Below, piece by piece: positions 24,901-36,200 of a stretch of 64,000 nucleotides of DNA. Numbering within the stretch: position 1 is the first letter of the stretch; each line of letters begins with the position of its first letter. The position numbers and the translations under genes are program-made. The notes under the pieces were generated by a model, which searched no databases, was not told where the DNA came from, and saw only the letters and a list, made by a program, of their open reading frames with translations. This DNA is from Albula goreensis (Eukaryota; Chordata; Actinopteri; Albuliformes; Albulidae): positions 21,015,884-21,079,883 of the forward strand of contig CM040753.1 of the NCBI GenBank assembly GCA_022829145.1, written 5' to 3'.

Positions 24901-27900
24901 TGCCTTTAACTCCAGATTCATATGAATTTAAATTTGGGTCATTCTGCCCTCTTTTGCAAATAGCCCTAAATGAAGGTACAACAGTGTTCTCTTGCTAGCG
25001 GTGAAGTGACTACTCCCCACTGAGACCTTTCTCACATTCAAACCTTTGAAGAAGGGAGTCAGCTGATTACCTTGACAAGGCGGGGTTGCGCACTCCCGCC
25101 TCTCTGTGTGCGGACCCTCACAGGCTGGCGTGGACAGCCGGGGCTGGGGCTGTTTGGTCATGCACTTCCTCTGACGCAGCTGAATGCCCACATCACCGCA
25201 GGCCGTGGCAGAGCATGGGCCCCACTCTGACCAGTCTGTCCAGTAGGCCAGCACTGAAGACACACACAGATGAGCTGAGGAGATTCCCTTTCTTCTCTTC
25301 CCACCTAAAGCCTAACCAATCCCAATGCTCCAACAGTTTAATAATACTATAGATCAATAGAAACAGTAATGGCATTGACTGCTATTATTATTACAATTAT
25401 TAGTAGTAGTAGTATAGGTCAAGAGAAAAGCTACTTAATGTAACAGTATGTTGTACTAAACAGAACATTTTTAAATGTTTAATGATAAGGGAAATTCAAC
25501 CACTGCACTCTTTCATGAAGGCAGCACATTCAAATGCACATTGCAAAATGGACTCAGTGAGGTGGATGCCTAAGATTTAGTGTCAACTTACTCTTTGCTG
25601 CCAGGTATCGTACATAATCTTTTCTGCCAAATTTTTTCGTAACTGTTTATTTTTATCACAATGAACACTGAGGCAGTCGTGACACTTGGTAGCTACCTGG
25701 TGGGCATTGGAAACGAACGTGATAATTGGAGCAAAGTCGCCCGTAAGGCTGCTCTTTGTTGATACACCAGAACCCCTTCTCCAGGCTGGAGTGAACCACC
25801 TCTCCTGTGTCTGCAGCCGCCACCCAGTCGGTAGTCCGTGCCTCCATAGCAACGGGTCTTGAACACACCCGCTCCCTATAGTAGAAGCGTATCGCCTCTA
25901 GCCTCTCATAGTCTCCGTTTCCTCCCGGGTGGTCGATGTTGAACCAGGACGTCCATTCAGTCAGCCCTGTGTAAACGTGAAGCAGAGTTTGAACATGGGG
26001 GACAGCCCCACAGCAGCGGAATGTGTTTTTACAGATACATGCTGGTCAGAGTGTCTCCTCCCAGGGGTGTCCAATAAGAGAAATCGAGACCACTTGTCCA
26101 AGCTGTCATTTGCCTCGTGATCAATTCATGGTTTTTGCTGTACTGAAATACCTTGTGGCGGCTCAGCGTCAACAGAACCTCACATTTTTCACGGAATTAT
26201 TGATTGCATCATTTTAAATACACCCCTGGGAGGCGCCATGAGGAAATTTTGGAGTTTTATGAGAGGAAGTTGTCAGGAAGTTAGTTGTCACAGAGGCAGT
26301 TTGAATTTGGACCTATTGACCAGTCCTCTGTGCTGAATTAAAAACACTTGCAATATTATAAACTTTCATCTTGTGCACTTAGACACAGTTCTCATTCCAA
26401 AAAGCCTGAAGTGATTGTAACAGTTATCTTGATTATTATTTAAATATGACCACATTTGAGGACATGATAGGGCTGAATTCCATCATGTGTTTTTCACCTT
26501 TTGATTTAATAATCATTGCTAATTGGCTCTTTAATGTCTTCCTTAGTTCCCCCAGATTATGATCTTATTTGTCTTAGAAACCAAATTAAGCATTAAAAGC
26601 TGAAAGGAATCTCTAGCACTGAATGAGGGAAACTAGCTCATAGGACTTCAGTTGACAGTGACCTGTAGTCCGTGGCTCAAGGAGTGCATTGTAGGCCTGT
26701 TTTCTGGTCCGGTCAGCCTGGCTTCTCTTCCTGAGCTGTGAGTTGTTCCAGATGGGATCTGGAGGAAACAGCAAGGAATCTAGTGAGGGGATAGGACAGC
26801 TGCTAACTGTTCTGCAATATCTTTGCATTCGCAACCTCAGGTGTCTGGCCAACATGCTAACCACAAACATCATTTACTGAGCATGCCGGATTAATCCTTA
26901 GTGTTATACCTTAGTGTTATTGGAGAGTGTTACATGTCAGAGAGGCCTGTCTGCCTGCCTGTGACACATTTCTCTTGTTGCATGAGTGTCTGTGAATGTG
27001 AGAGAGGAATGTCTCGCTCTGGGCCCTGTTTGCTGGGGCGGGGAAGGAGTGAGACACCTGATCTGGGAGAGCTGCCCCTGGGTGTCTGTGTTTGCAGAGC
27101 TCTTTGTCTGGTGGGTTGCCATCAGAACGGGAGCGAGAGTCTGGCCTCTTTACTGCCCCCACATCCAGAGGTGTCGCAGCGTCTGTCTGGCCCACCCGCT
27201 GCCAGATGTGCCTTGGCCCCCAGTGACATCTGATTCCCTGCCTTGAGAAGCAAGTGCGTCCAGCCCTACCCCCCCTCCCCCGGCCCCCCGCCAGACCTGG
27301 GCCTTTGTGGCCCTGAGCTGAACAGTGTCCAGTTCCATTAAGAGTCAGAACACATATGGAAAAACCACTGATGCCTGATTTTATCCGGAGTGTGCTTTTT
27401 TGCTCCAGCAGTTCTCTCCCTCTCATCTATTTTAAGATAATAATCAAGGGCACATCTAGGTGCTGGAGTACTTTAAAAAGCAAGCAAAGGAATGTTACAG
27501 TTAAGGACAGGCACAGTCTTGAGGGGACAGGTGGAGGTGTTTTCTTGTTCTTTGTTAATAGGCCGTGTCACTGGTGGCCATTATGTTCCCCCCTGCAACT
27601 GGAAGATTTTGTGAGTGTAGCTTTTTATTGTACCACATTGGGACCAAACCCTCTCATAAATAAAAATGTCTTCATCAAGAAAGACAGTGCTGCAAGGAGA
27701 CAATCTGAAAACAGCTGAGAGAAATCAGCGCACACAAAACCATCCTTCATAAATGACTTGGCCAACAAACACATCCAAGCCCTGCTTCCTCCCCCCACCC
27801 CCCATTCTGAAATAACATTGCAGCCATGACAGTGAATCATTAGCCCTGGTATCTTGCAAAGTGTGGGCCAGAGAGGCAAAATGAGGAAAAAGAAGGCTTT

Positions 27901-30900
27901 ATTCTCTACCCTAGTCAAACCATCACTCTTTTTTACAGCTGCCTTCTTTCTCTCTTAAGTAGTTCATCAAGGAGCCATAGCAGAGCAGTCTCATGATTCC
28001 ACCCAAGTCAATTGATCATGCTAACTTATGACACAAAACAAAGAATCAAACAGACAGCCAGACGGTCGCTCCACACCTTCTCAGCGCATTAGGTCATGTG
28101 TGCCTGAGAAAGCCATTTGCTGTATCTGGGGGAGCATTTGCTGCTCTAGGGGAGACACCGCTGACTTTATTGGACAGATACACAAAAAACACTCCTTGCG
28201 AAGCTTTTGCATCAGTCCTGATCTGCTGAGATGTTATTGGTCTTGGAGGCCCTCTTTTATAAGGCCAGCTAATTTCATTTCATTTCTTTATTGCATTCGA
28301 CTGTTTTTGCCTTGGTAGGTCACTCCTGCAAATAACACACATGACATTGGAAACAACTGATTGAATCATTAAATTAAGAGACTGAGAACCATTTTATTGT
28401 TATTTATCTTGTGAAAAATTTTATGAGCCTTTTGTAGCCCACATCGAGATATTTATGTAATACGGAGATTACGGACAGTGATTCATGGCTTGTTTGGAAG
28501 TTTTATATTATGGACAATAAATCATGACTAAATTATCATTAGTAAAACAGCGTTTCCTCGGTAACATCACAGAGTGGGCAGACGAAAAGAACTAAATGCA
28601 TCTGAGCCAACTCTGCACAGCAGATGTGTTCATGCGACACTTAGCTAACATGTCAGGAATACATTTTTTATGTCTCTGTAACCTTTATCGATGAGCATGA
28701 CACGTACATTTAACATCTGAATGCTACATTTGAAACAGATTTTAAACAACATGCACAGCACGGATTCAAATAAGGTGAATTTCAATTTGCTTTTAGGCTA
28801 ATAAATATGCCGTAAAGCATTAAATCAAAATGATTTGATTAGCATAACTGATGCGAGGAGTGAAATAGCAGACGAGTCAATTGGCGGGTGCACGGGAATG
28901 ACTCGCAGGCGACTCCGAATGACACCGTCATGCTGAATGGTGGCTTTCCCTGACAACCTTGATGCTGGCTGAATATCTTTATGTTTAAATGTTTATGTCT
29001 TAATTTGTGTATCCAAATCAGATCATTGTGTATTTAAGAGTCAAAGAGCTCTCAGTTCACAAGCACCTCAAATACTCTTATGATTTAAAATTGCTGGAGT
29101 GGCGATAGGGAAATGAAATCACCACCCCATTTACATTTACGAGAGTGCCAGTTTCGATGCACATAAAGAGGAATGCTTTTATACGAGGGTAGGCCTATAT
29201 ATTTTATATTTCAGGCACATCATCAGGAGCTGAAGCAGTGGTAATCCAGGTGCGCCTTCTTTCAGTTGTGGACTTTGCAGTTTGAAGTTCCTTGGCATTC
29301 ACACATCCTTGTTAACACTTTTTATTGTAATTTTAGAATGGATGATTTTATATGTGTTTTTATACAGCTGGTGTATAAACATGTTTTCATCGTCTTTAAA
29401 GAAATTGAGTAGGAAGGAGGTCGTTAAAATCAAACCACACAAAGAAAGCTTGTGGAAATCGGCAGTTCTTTTTGATGTGGTAGCAGGTTGGTGCATTCCT
29501 GAAACAGGTTTCATTGCTCAGCCTTTCTGGACCCACTCTGACCAAACTGAGACCCTTGTAAAAACTCAACAAGGTAACAAAACACTAGGAAGGATTGTAC
29601 AGGGTGTCAGAATATAACACTCACCATGGAAACAATACATTACCTGTGAACTGAGTGTGGTGTACCCCTGGACTGAACAGAGCATTGCTATTTCACAACA
29701 TGCTATTTAAGGTGCACATTCCTCATGTCAGAGGGTCCATTCAGATAATGTGAGGTGTTTGGTAACTGGGTACACAAGGATAAACAGTCTAATAATAACG
29801 AGATGCCCTTTTTCTCAAAACATTTTCTGTTTAAGCGACTCTAGTGCTCTGCAAAATTGAGCGTGCTCATTTTTCCTTTGCCAGAAGCTAATAAAATGCT
29901 GTAGAAAAAAGGAAAAACATAATTAACTTTTACACAGAGTGGGTTCAGTCAGATTATGCAGGTTTCAGTGCCAGAATGGGATTGGCAGTGATACAGTCCT
30001 TTCAGCAAGTCTGGCCTGTGCATCTGAATGTAGTTCAAAACAGTCAAGATCCTAACAAGATAAAATGTCAAAACACTTTTTCGTGTTATGTAAGTCTTTG
30101 GATAAATGGTGGTCGCTCAAAGTCACAATGTTGATTCAGCCATACCACAATGCAGTGCTTAAGCGCAGTAACAGAAGTGTGTTCATGACTGTTCAGAGCA
30201 CCTAGAGTACTCCACCAGCCCTCCTGGATTTATTGAGATTTTGGTAACAGCAGATATTTATTTGATTTCCTTCTTAAATTCAATTTAGGCAGGGACTGTA
30301 GCAAACCAATGAGCTGAATACTGTCCATTGCACCCCATTACAGATTAATGAGTGGAGAGATTTTCCCCTAAAGTGAATGCGTCTTTGTCACATTTTTGGA
30401 AAGTGTCTTGCAGGTTTGGCACTGGTCCTGGCAGAGGCCTGTCCGCCTTTGGGAAGGTAGGCTGTCTGACTAGCCGCTGCTTGAGCGTCCCCCTGAGCTG
30501 TGCAACCGCTCTGACCGTGCCGTAGCAGGAGCATCTGTGCGTCATTACTCCAAATGCATTTTCCCCTCTGACACTAACGGCAATGATGCAAATCAACCTC
30601 ATGACTCTTTGTGATTAAGAAGAAAAACAGCAGCAGCCTTGGGCTTTCCTAGAATTTTCTGTATTTGATGTATTACTGATTCAAGCTTTAAAAAAATAAG
30701 TGCTTTTTTCAGAATCAACAGAAAGATGATTAGGAACTATTAAATGTCTATGACTGACTTTTAGCTATATAACTAATGATAGGGCAGTTTAGATAATAAA
30801 AAGATCAATAGGTCTACTTACAAATTAGTATGAGAAAGGAAGTGATATTAGCTCTTCCCATTAATTTACTTCCAGAAAATCAGGCACACTAACATTGTGA

Positions 30901-32956
30901 TGTTGGAAAGATGGAATGGAGGTATTTCCTTAGAATGGCCTTGGTCATCTGAAAATAACCTTTGATCCCTGTTTGCAATCTCTCATTAAAGTGATTACAG
31001 TAAAGGTCTGCTGCAGAGGACCTATCATGGAACCTTGGCCAGTACCAAAGGTAGGCATCTGGAAAATGAGCTTGTGAATGAGGCAGATTAAGGAGCAGTA
31101 ATATTTGCTTTTGACGGTCAAAATGGCTTCATCACCTGCACAGGACAAAAGCGCATACCAAGGCTGCCTGGCAAGCCACAGCACAGCTCGTTATGGGCTC
31201 ATTGAGTGGCATCTGGTTATTTAAAACACGGATTTAAAATTTCAACTTAAGTCCAGCACTGTTCATTGCAATGTTCCATTTCAGCTACACAAAACATGAG
31301 CAGCTGTCTGCTCAAATTAGGAAACAGGTCATAAATTCAGAGAGAGAGAGAGGGAGGAAGAGAGACACAGATAGAGAGAAAGAGGTAGCAACTCATTTGT
31401 GCTACCATCACTCACTGGAATGTCCTTCTAACTCCACCACTCTCCACATTCTCTCTTTAATAACATACCCCTGGAATACCATCTTGGGTATGAAATGTTA
31501 GCAAGATCTCCACCAGACAGGCGACATTGGAGGAAATGTGTCACCAATGAACGACAGTTCATTTCCATGAAAACTTTGGGCCTGGAAGAGTGAAAACAGT
31601 CTACATCTATCATTTCAAGTTTTATGGCAGCAATAGCTGGATCAGAGTACAAGCTGAACAGGAGGCTCTTAAAACTGAGATTTACAATTTCCTACTGTCC
31701 AACATTCTGTGGTTCCTTTAAGTTGTTAATTTACAAGTTGTTAAGCAGACAATGAGTTGCATACTTTGTTGTATAAAGAGTTAAGATAGTCAGCCACAAT
31801 GTCAATGTGATGGCCCTCCCAGAACAATACAGTAAATAAAAGGGGCAAATATATTTGTACTGGTACTTAAATGTAGAAAGTAAATGTATTAAACATAAAT
31901 AATAAACCTGCTTATGTGAAATACTGGAAGCATCATACATACAATCTCGTTATCAAACTGATCCTTGTGGTGCTTATACACACACACACACGGGACTGAA
32001 ATTATTCTGACAGGACAATGAGCTATGCAGATAAATTGTCAGCATTGGTGAGAGCCACTCATGGAATCCTCTTTGAGCTGCCTGCCCTCTCTGATCTCCC
32101 AGGCTCCCTGATGGTTTACCCACTGCACCAACACTGACTTCCTGTGGGACTCACATTCACCAAGAAGACATTTTGTTATGTAACTGCATATTACCAGGCC
32201 ATAAAAATATTACCAGGTTGGATGTTATGTAATTATTACAAATAGCCTTGTTAGACAAATGGAGATTTCATATGCTGATAATCTACCCTGGATCAGACAG
32301 CACCATGGAAGGATATGGATATTAGCTTTACAAATAATGGACTTAAGACAGGATGTGTCAAAGACTGAGAAGCCACAGCATAATGTGACAGCGTTTGATC
32401 AGCAGACATCTCTTTGGTTTCACATGTGAGGCTTGTCAGTCAATTATTAATTAATTATAATTAATCACTTATTTTAAGAAGCTGATCTTGTGATAATGTA
32501 TTGAAATGACAACCACCTTAAGGAGGCTGCCTTGTGCTGATTCCGTCAAAATTAGCCCTTTAAGATTCAAATTTGCAGTGTCAATAGATATTAATACACC
32601 AGTGCTTAAACTCTTTTTTAAGGTTGGGGCTGTACAACATTGCAGTGCCTGTTATCTGATAAAAGACAATTGAACTGAAACTTTTTTTTACTTACTTTTA
32701 AACTGACAACATTTCTTAAAAATTCTTTAAGATCTGTTTACATCATAAAATAGCAATGATTAAAATTTGTTAAAATGTATAAACTACAGTAGCGTATACT
32801 CTATATATAAAGTCAATGATAATAGCACATTGCTGTGAGAGAGAAAGAGAGAGGAAGGGAGAGAGCACAAGAGAGAAATCAACGCTACATACCTTGTGCA
32901 AGGGCCACTGTGAGAAGGACAGACAGACAAAGTGTCACCTTTTTAAAATCCCACAT
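16532..32956 (-). CDS. cilp2: cartilage intermediate layer protein 2 (nine coding exons)
   Basis: A secreted extracellular-matrix glycoprotein of cartilage and other connective tissue. The coding exons are 32956-32893, 26758-26663, 25966-25697, 25253-25071, 23019-22864, 22393-22073, 21681-21573, 21239-21082 and 18951-16532. They sum to 3,777 nt, or 1,258 residues. All introns are GT-AG and phases match (1,1,1,1,1,1,2,1). Order: signal peptide (1 to about 20), short linker (22-53), WxxW domain (54-144), TSP1 (144-205), second TSP1 (205-257), carboxypeptidase-regulatory-like domain (257-364), Ig C2 domain (364-453), then the long C-terminal region related to nucleotide pyrophosphohydrolase. An RSKR furin-type site lies at 783-786. 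Human CILP2 is about 1,156 residues; the excess comes largely from the extra TSP1 and linker exons. CILP2 is preferred over CILP1 because of C-terminal motifs (VEKDKYEYNVVPF, DGFSREMK, final RQ) and the yjefn3 neighbour. Confidence 0.93.
17951..17962 (-). other. cilp2: furin-type cleavage site codons in cilp2
   Basis: Encodes RSKR followed by EERTFLIGN. Human CILP1 has RNKR-ED and human CILP2 has RVRR-EE at the aligned place, so the R-x-K/R-R processing site is kept. Confidence 0.8.
18952..21081 (-). other. cilp2 intron 8
   Basis: A 2.1-kb AT-rich intron with no additional exon or repeat element recognised. Confidence 0.7.
21082..21239 (-). CDS. cilp2: cilp2 coding exon 8 (Ig domain, second half)
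   Basis: A 158-nt phase 2-1 exon encoding YHNETLLDRKVYKYAEELIL and the DxGxYxC-type signature MGQYHCKATSEAG, which holds the second Ig cysteine. It ends at VLG before donor gtgggt. Confidence 0.93.
21573..21681 (-). CDS. cilp2: cilp2 coding exon 7 (Ig domain, first half)
   Basis: A 109-nt phase 1-2 exon encoding KPYMVEHPEDKVRYEGQ, then VTLCCKATGMPTPDKYYW. It holds the first Ig disulfide cysteine and the Trp core, which is split across the intron. It lies between acceptor cactacag and donor gtgaga. Confidence 0.93.
22073..22393 (-). CDS. cilp2: cilp2 coding exon 6 (carboxypeptidase-regulatory-like domain)
   Basis: A 321-nt phase 1-1 exon. A Cys-rich start (CQRVCSEGQPSEDCSRCVC) leads into a beta-sandwich of the carboxypeptidase-regulatory/transthyretin-like type: HGEVLDLTGVPVSGAQITL, then TDARGLFKVPGVC. 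Its acceptor is preceded directly by a (TG)10 run instead of an ordinary pyrimidine tract. The donor is gtgagt. Confidence 0.93.
22397..22416. repeat. (CA)10 microsatellite at the exon 6 splice acceptor
   Basis: On the cilp2 sense strand this is (TG)10 ending in gcag|CG. The repeat stands where the polypyrimidine tract should be, a few bases from the exon. Confidence 0.9.
22864..23019 (-). CDS. cilp2: cilp2 coding exon 5 (second TSP1 repeat)
   Basis: A 156-nt phase 1-1 exon encoding KWSPWGQWSTCSVTCGRGRR and ending EVQKCGKNPCPG. This is a canonical TSP1 with WxxWxxW and CSVTCG. It aligns best with the single TSP1 of human CILP2 (WGAWGPWGPCSGSCG). Confidence 0.93.
23020..25070 (-). other. cilp2 intron 4 (between the two TSP1 exons)
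   Basis: A 2.05-kb intron. The segment 23300-23480 is less AT-rich and has homeodomain-like taatta cores, so it could be a conserved regulatory element. A poly-T run lies near 24340-24353. No exon is seen. Confidence 0.45.
25071..25253 (-). CDS. cilp2: cilp2 coding exon 4 (first TSP1 repeat)
   Basis: A 183-nt phase 1-1 exon encoding a thrombospondin type-1 repeat. It has the WxxWxxW motif WTDWSEWGPCS, then ACGDVGIQLRQRKC, and ends ERRECATPPCQG. WxxW tryptophans of TSP1 repeats are usual C-mannosylation sites. The exon is symmetrical, so it could be gained or lost without a frameshift. Mammalian CILP1 and CILP2 have one TSP1; this is the additional one here. Confidence 0.9.
25697..25966 (-). 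CDS. cilp2: cilp2 coding exon 3 (WxxW domain)
   Basis: A 270-nt phase 1-1 exon encoding the whole WxxW domain found in mucins and CILPs. It begins LTEWTSWFNIDHPGGNGDYE, continues through AIRFYY and EARTTDW, and ends GFWCINKEQ...CSNYHVRFQCPPG. The acceptor is tttacacag and the donor gtagct. Confidence 0.95.
26663..26758 (-). CDS. cilp2: cilp2 coding exon 2 (linker)
   Basis: A 96-nt phase 1-1 exon between tttcctccag and gtcact. It encodes a basic linker, PIWNNSQLRKRSQADRTRK followed by QAYNALLEPRTT, between the signal peptide and the WxxW domain. It has one N-x-S glycosylation sequon (NNS) and a basic cluster RKRSQADR. I do not recognise an equivalent block of the same sequence in the human protein. 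Confidence 0.72.
27264..27289 (-). other. G-quadruplex motif in cilp2 intron 1
   Basis: On the minus (cilp2 sense) strand four G-runs of 6, 5, 7 and 3 are separated by loops of 2, 1 and 2 nt. This is a textbook quadruplex-forming pattern on the transcript strand. Confidence 0.75.
31421..31535. repeat. dispersed repeat, copy 1
   Basis: About 115 bp similar, at roughly three-quarters identity by eye, to 41720-41832. Shared words include atcttgggta and aaatgttagca, and the order and spacing are the same. The family is not recognised. Confidence 0.65.
32893..32956 (-). CDS. cilp2: cilp2 coding exon 1 (signal peptide)
   Basis: The ATG at 32956-32954 in caccATG context opens a 21-codon segment with a Lys-Lys pair and then the hydrophobic core VTLCLSVLLTVALA, and ends at CAAG|gtatgt. 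It looks like a cleavable signal peptide (ALA-Q). It leaves one base (phase 1), as the next exon requires, giving Asp at the junction. It was found as the only upstream open segment with a start, a signal peptide and a phase-1 donor. It is too short for an ORF search to find. Confidence 0.82.
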
Positions 32957-33019
32957 GGTGCCAGTCTCAGTGCCTGCCTGCGTTGATTTGTATTGGTCTC
33001 TGTCTCAAAGAAATCAAAG

Positions 33020-33230
33020 ATCTTTCCAACTTAATGTCTAAAAATACCTATATTTATGTTTCGGAATTTCAAGGAGGAGTTAAGTGGTATCGGCTGAAGA
33101 GCTTGCCCTTTCCCATAAGAGAGAATAATAAGGATTGTGAGTTGCACTGTGCTCAGAGGTTTAAAAGAAGGGACATCCACAGCACAGTCCAATCCGGCCC
33201 CCCTCTGCCTGCCATTGGCCAGCATACACT
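33020..33230 (-). promoter_or_regulatory. putative cilp2 promoter
   Basis: Just upstream of the first coding exon the minus strand has CCAAT at 33218-33214 and a TATA-like ATAAATA at 33057-33051. The latter would place transcription start near 33020 and give a 5' UTR of about 65 nt. It is supported by position and weak motifs only. Confidence 0.35.
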
Positions 33231-36200
33231 AACATCTGTGTTCTACTGATCACTCCCAAAAAAAAAGGAGTGGAAAAGGGAATGAAAATAACTTCAAATA
33301 AAAAAGTAGGTGTCTTGGTTATTGATTGGGGGGCAGTGTTTCCAAATGTTCAAGGTCTGCCTGCTAGTATCATTTTATTTCTCTTTATCCAACTAATCCA
33401 TCTGCTGTCAGGAGAATATTTTCTCAAATCAAGTGAGCTGTTACAGGAACATCCCTCAATCTGATTCTGAGTTTTAAAAACTCATGATTGTAATACCATT
33501 ATATATTCTAAGAAATTTTTAAAAATTAAATAATTATATCCATTATATCCATTAACTAGTATTCAATAGTATATTATTGATATAATATAAAATATATCAA
33601 TTATTACAAAATTATACCAAGTATGTCTCAAAGGTTTTTGTGTGTGTGTTAGACTAATGACAATAGTCTATATAATTCTATTAATTAATATTATATATAA
33701 TTAATCCATACGACTAATGAACCAAATCTTGCCTTCTGTTAACTGTTGAGAAAGAATTTTCTTAATTTTGCTGACATGCAAAAACACTCCTGTACACTCC
33801 TACATCTGTGACTTTGACTTAGAACAAACTTATGTACCAGTTTGTGTTCTCTCAGACATCATGGCAATAGCAGATGGTGAACTTCTGTTATGGCTTTGTA
33901 ACTTTAACAACTGCTGATTACACTGTGCTGCTCTGCCAGAGGAAGTGGCGTCATACAGCAAGCCATTCAATAAACAGTGCAAAATATTGTGAGACATGCA
34001 TGAGGAGTGGAATAAACTGATCAGTCAGAAAAGTCCTCATTAGCCATTCTAACAATGTTCAAGGAAGTTTTTGTACAACTTTATTAACCTTTTAGTTCAT
34101 ATTCATTTAGCAAAAAAATATTTATTTGCTTGGCACATGTTTATCCAGGGCAAAGTGGAACTTAGCTCACATTTGGGAAATTATGTTTTTATACAGCTGG
34201 AGTTTTGCTGGAGCAGTTTTCAGGTTAAGTGTCTTGATCAGGGGTTGATCAGCTCCACTTGTGAAGTTAGCCATTAATTTGATGTATTATGGTTTTTCAC
34301 TTTATTTGTAAGTTCCATAGAGTTGTAGAATGATTGAAGAATTAAGTATTGAACAAGCATTCACTGTGTTTCACTGCAGGTACATGCAATCAGTGTGTGA
34401 GTTTGTGTGTTGTGCACTTGTTTAGGTTAGTCCTGCAGCTGGATCTTCATGATTACGATTAGTGCTCTGTATGTTTTTTATTATGTTTATGTATTTTCCT
34501 GGTCAGAATTTTGTTGTGGTTAAATGTATTTCTCGGCTGGTCACAAAGATCTCCCATTTCCATTCCATTCTCTGATACTAAGGTTATGAGAAATACAAAA
34601 TATGAATTGTCTTCAAAATATGATTCCTAATTGTGGCTGCACAAACTGTGGAATCATTCAGAATGAGTGCTGTTCCTCAATTAGCATTCATGGATGAAGA
34701 TGAATGAAAGATCAAAAAGCATCCCTCTTCTTTGTGCCATATGCACCCTTATGAATATGCAGGCTCATTACAAACCTCTGTTATGCTTTTCCAATGCCAC
34801 CTGATCCTAGCTCATTTGTCTTCATTGGTCTTTGCTTTTATGGCCTGGAAAGATCCTTAAAAGATATGTTATCTGATTCTAATGCAAAAATGTATCAATC
34901 AAGGGCAGTGTACATCCACATCAGGCTGTCATCAAAACATGGAATATCTTTAATACTCTTTTTCACCAAATGAATCAACATTCCAATATAATGACCTTGA
35001 ATCCCACCCACAATGTTAGTATTTATCTGGCTCTCCAAGTTTTTCAAAGTCTAAACATACTACCTCATACATAAACTGTACCATACCCTGCTGAAATGTA
35101 TGCGCTGCAGCTTTCCATTACAACAAACATTGGCTCATCATATTATTCCTCTCCTAAAAGCCCTTTTACCCAAAGAAGAAACATGCATTGGCTTACAGAT
35201 GTAGGTCTTAAACTTTGAGTGCTGCATTGTTCCTCTATTTAATCAATACTGCACTTACATGTAAGGTTAAAATTCAAGGAAATTCACTTTTGAAATGTTT
35301 GATTCAGAAAAAAACATCTATTGGTATTTGACTATTGAATATTTGCAAGTATTGTATCATATATACTGTGAGATCATTTACATTACACTTTACTATTTCA
35401 GCTAATTTTGATATACATTTCTCTGTTAAAATGTACCTTGAATGAATGTATGAATAATATCTAATGAAAACCTTTATCTTGAGGAGGCTGCTTTAATCTG
35501 AGCCTTGGCTCTTGTTTTTTGAAATCATGCTTCTTTTTCATCATGGAAATAAATGCCACAACACAGAAGGGCTGATGTATTTTTTTTTCATGTTCATATT
35601 TGCGCCTACATTCTCAAAGGGAAAGAGAAATGCAATCCACCTAGGTGGATACTCTCTCTTGAGCCCTTGCTGGCAATTTGTTTCAGCACCAGGAGGTCAC
35701 TGCTGTCCCAAAGCCCCACATAGCTCATTGAGACTTCCAAGAGGTCAATCCAGAGAAAAGACATCCAAAGAAAACAATAAGGTAACATTTATTACCATGT
35801 TTCAGTGACCATATGCTCTTAGCTTGGCCTTGAGCCTTTTCTACTTTCTTAATCCTTTTTATGATGGTGATGCAATGAAAATTCATTCCTGTCGAGGGAC
35901 TGTACTGTTGGGGGAATGTTTCTATGGACTGTAACTCCTCATTCATTCATGAAGGACTTTGCTTTGTTGGTAGGCAAGACTGCAGTACTGTGTCTTCATG
36001 GATTTTTTCCACAGCAAAGTGATATAGGGGCACAAGTTCATAGTTGTGTTGTTATTGAATTTTAATGAATATTTATGTCTGGGGTTGAGAGGAGCATGTC
36101 ACTATAGTAATGTTTCTTCTGAAGTAATATTTCACTTTTGGGTTACTCATCTGTTAAACTTGGGGATTCATCTTAGCTACCACCAACAGGTGACACCTGA

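Larger units (their letters stand above)
26759..32892 (-). other. cilp2 intron 1 (6.1 kb)
   Basis: A long first intron. It contains a GC-rich stretch at 26.9-27.34 kb whose overlapping open frames (up to 169 codons) have no recognisable domain, and a G-quadruplex motif at 27264-27289. It also has a CpG-containing, TAAT-rich stretch at 28.55-29.0 kb that could be a conserved non-coding element, a dispersed repeat copy at 31421-31535, and short GA runs near 31340 and 32840. No further coding exon is supported. Confidence 0.6.

Noticed and set aside
26917..27426. 169-codon minus-strand open frame in cilp2 intron 1
   Set aside because: A GC-rich low-complexity stretch with competing frames on both strands and no homologous domain. 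It is not needed for the cilp2 frame.
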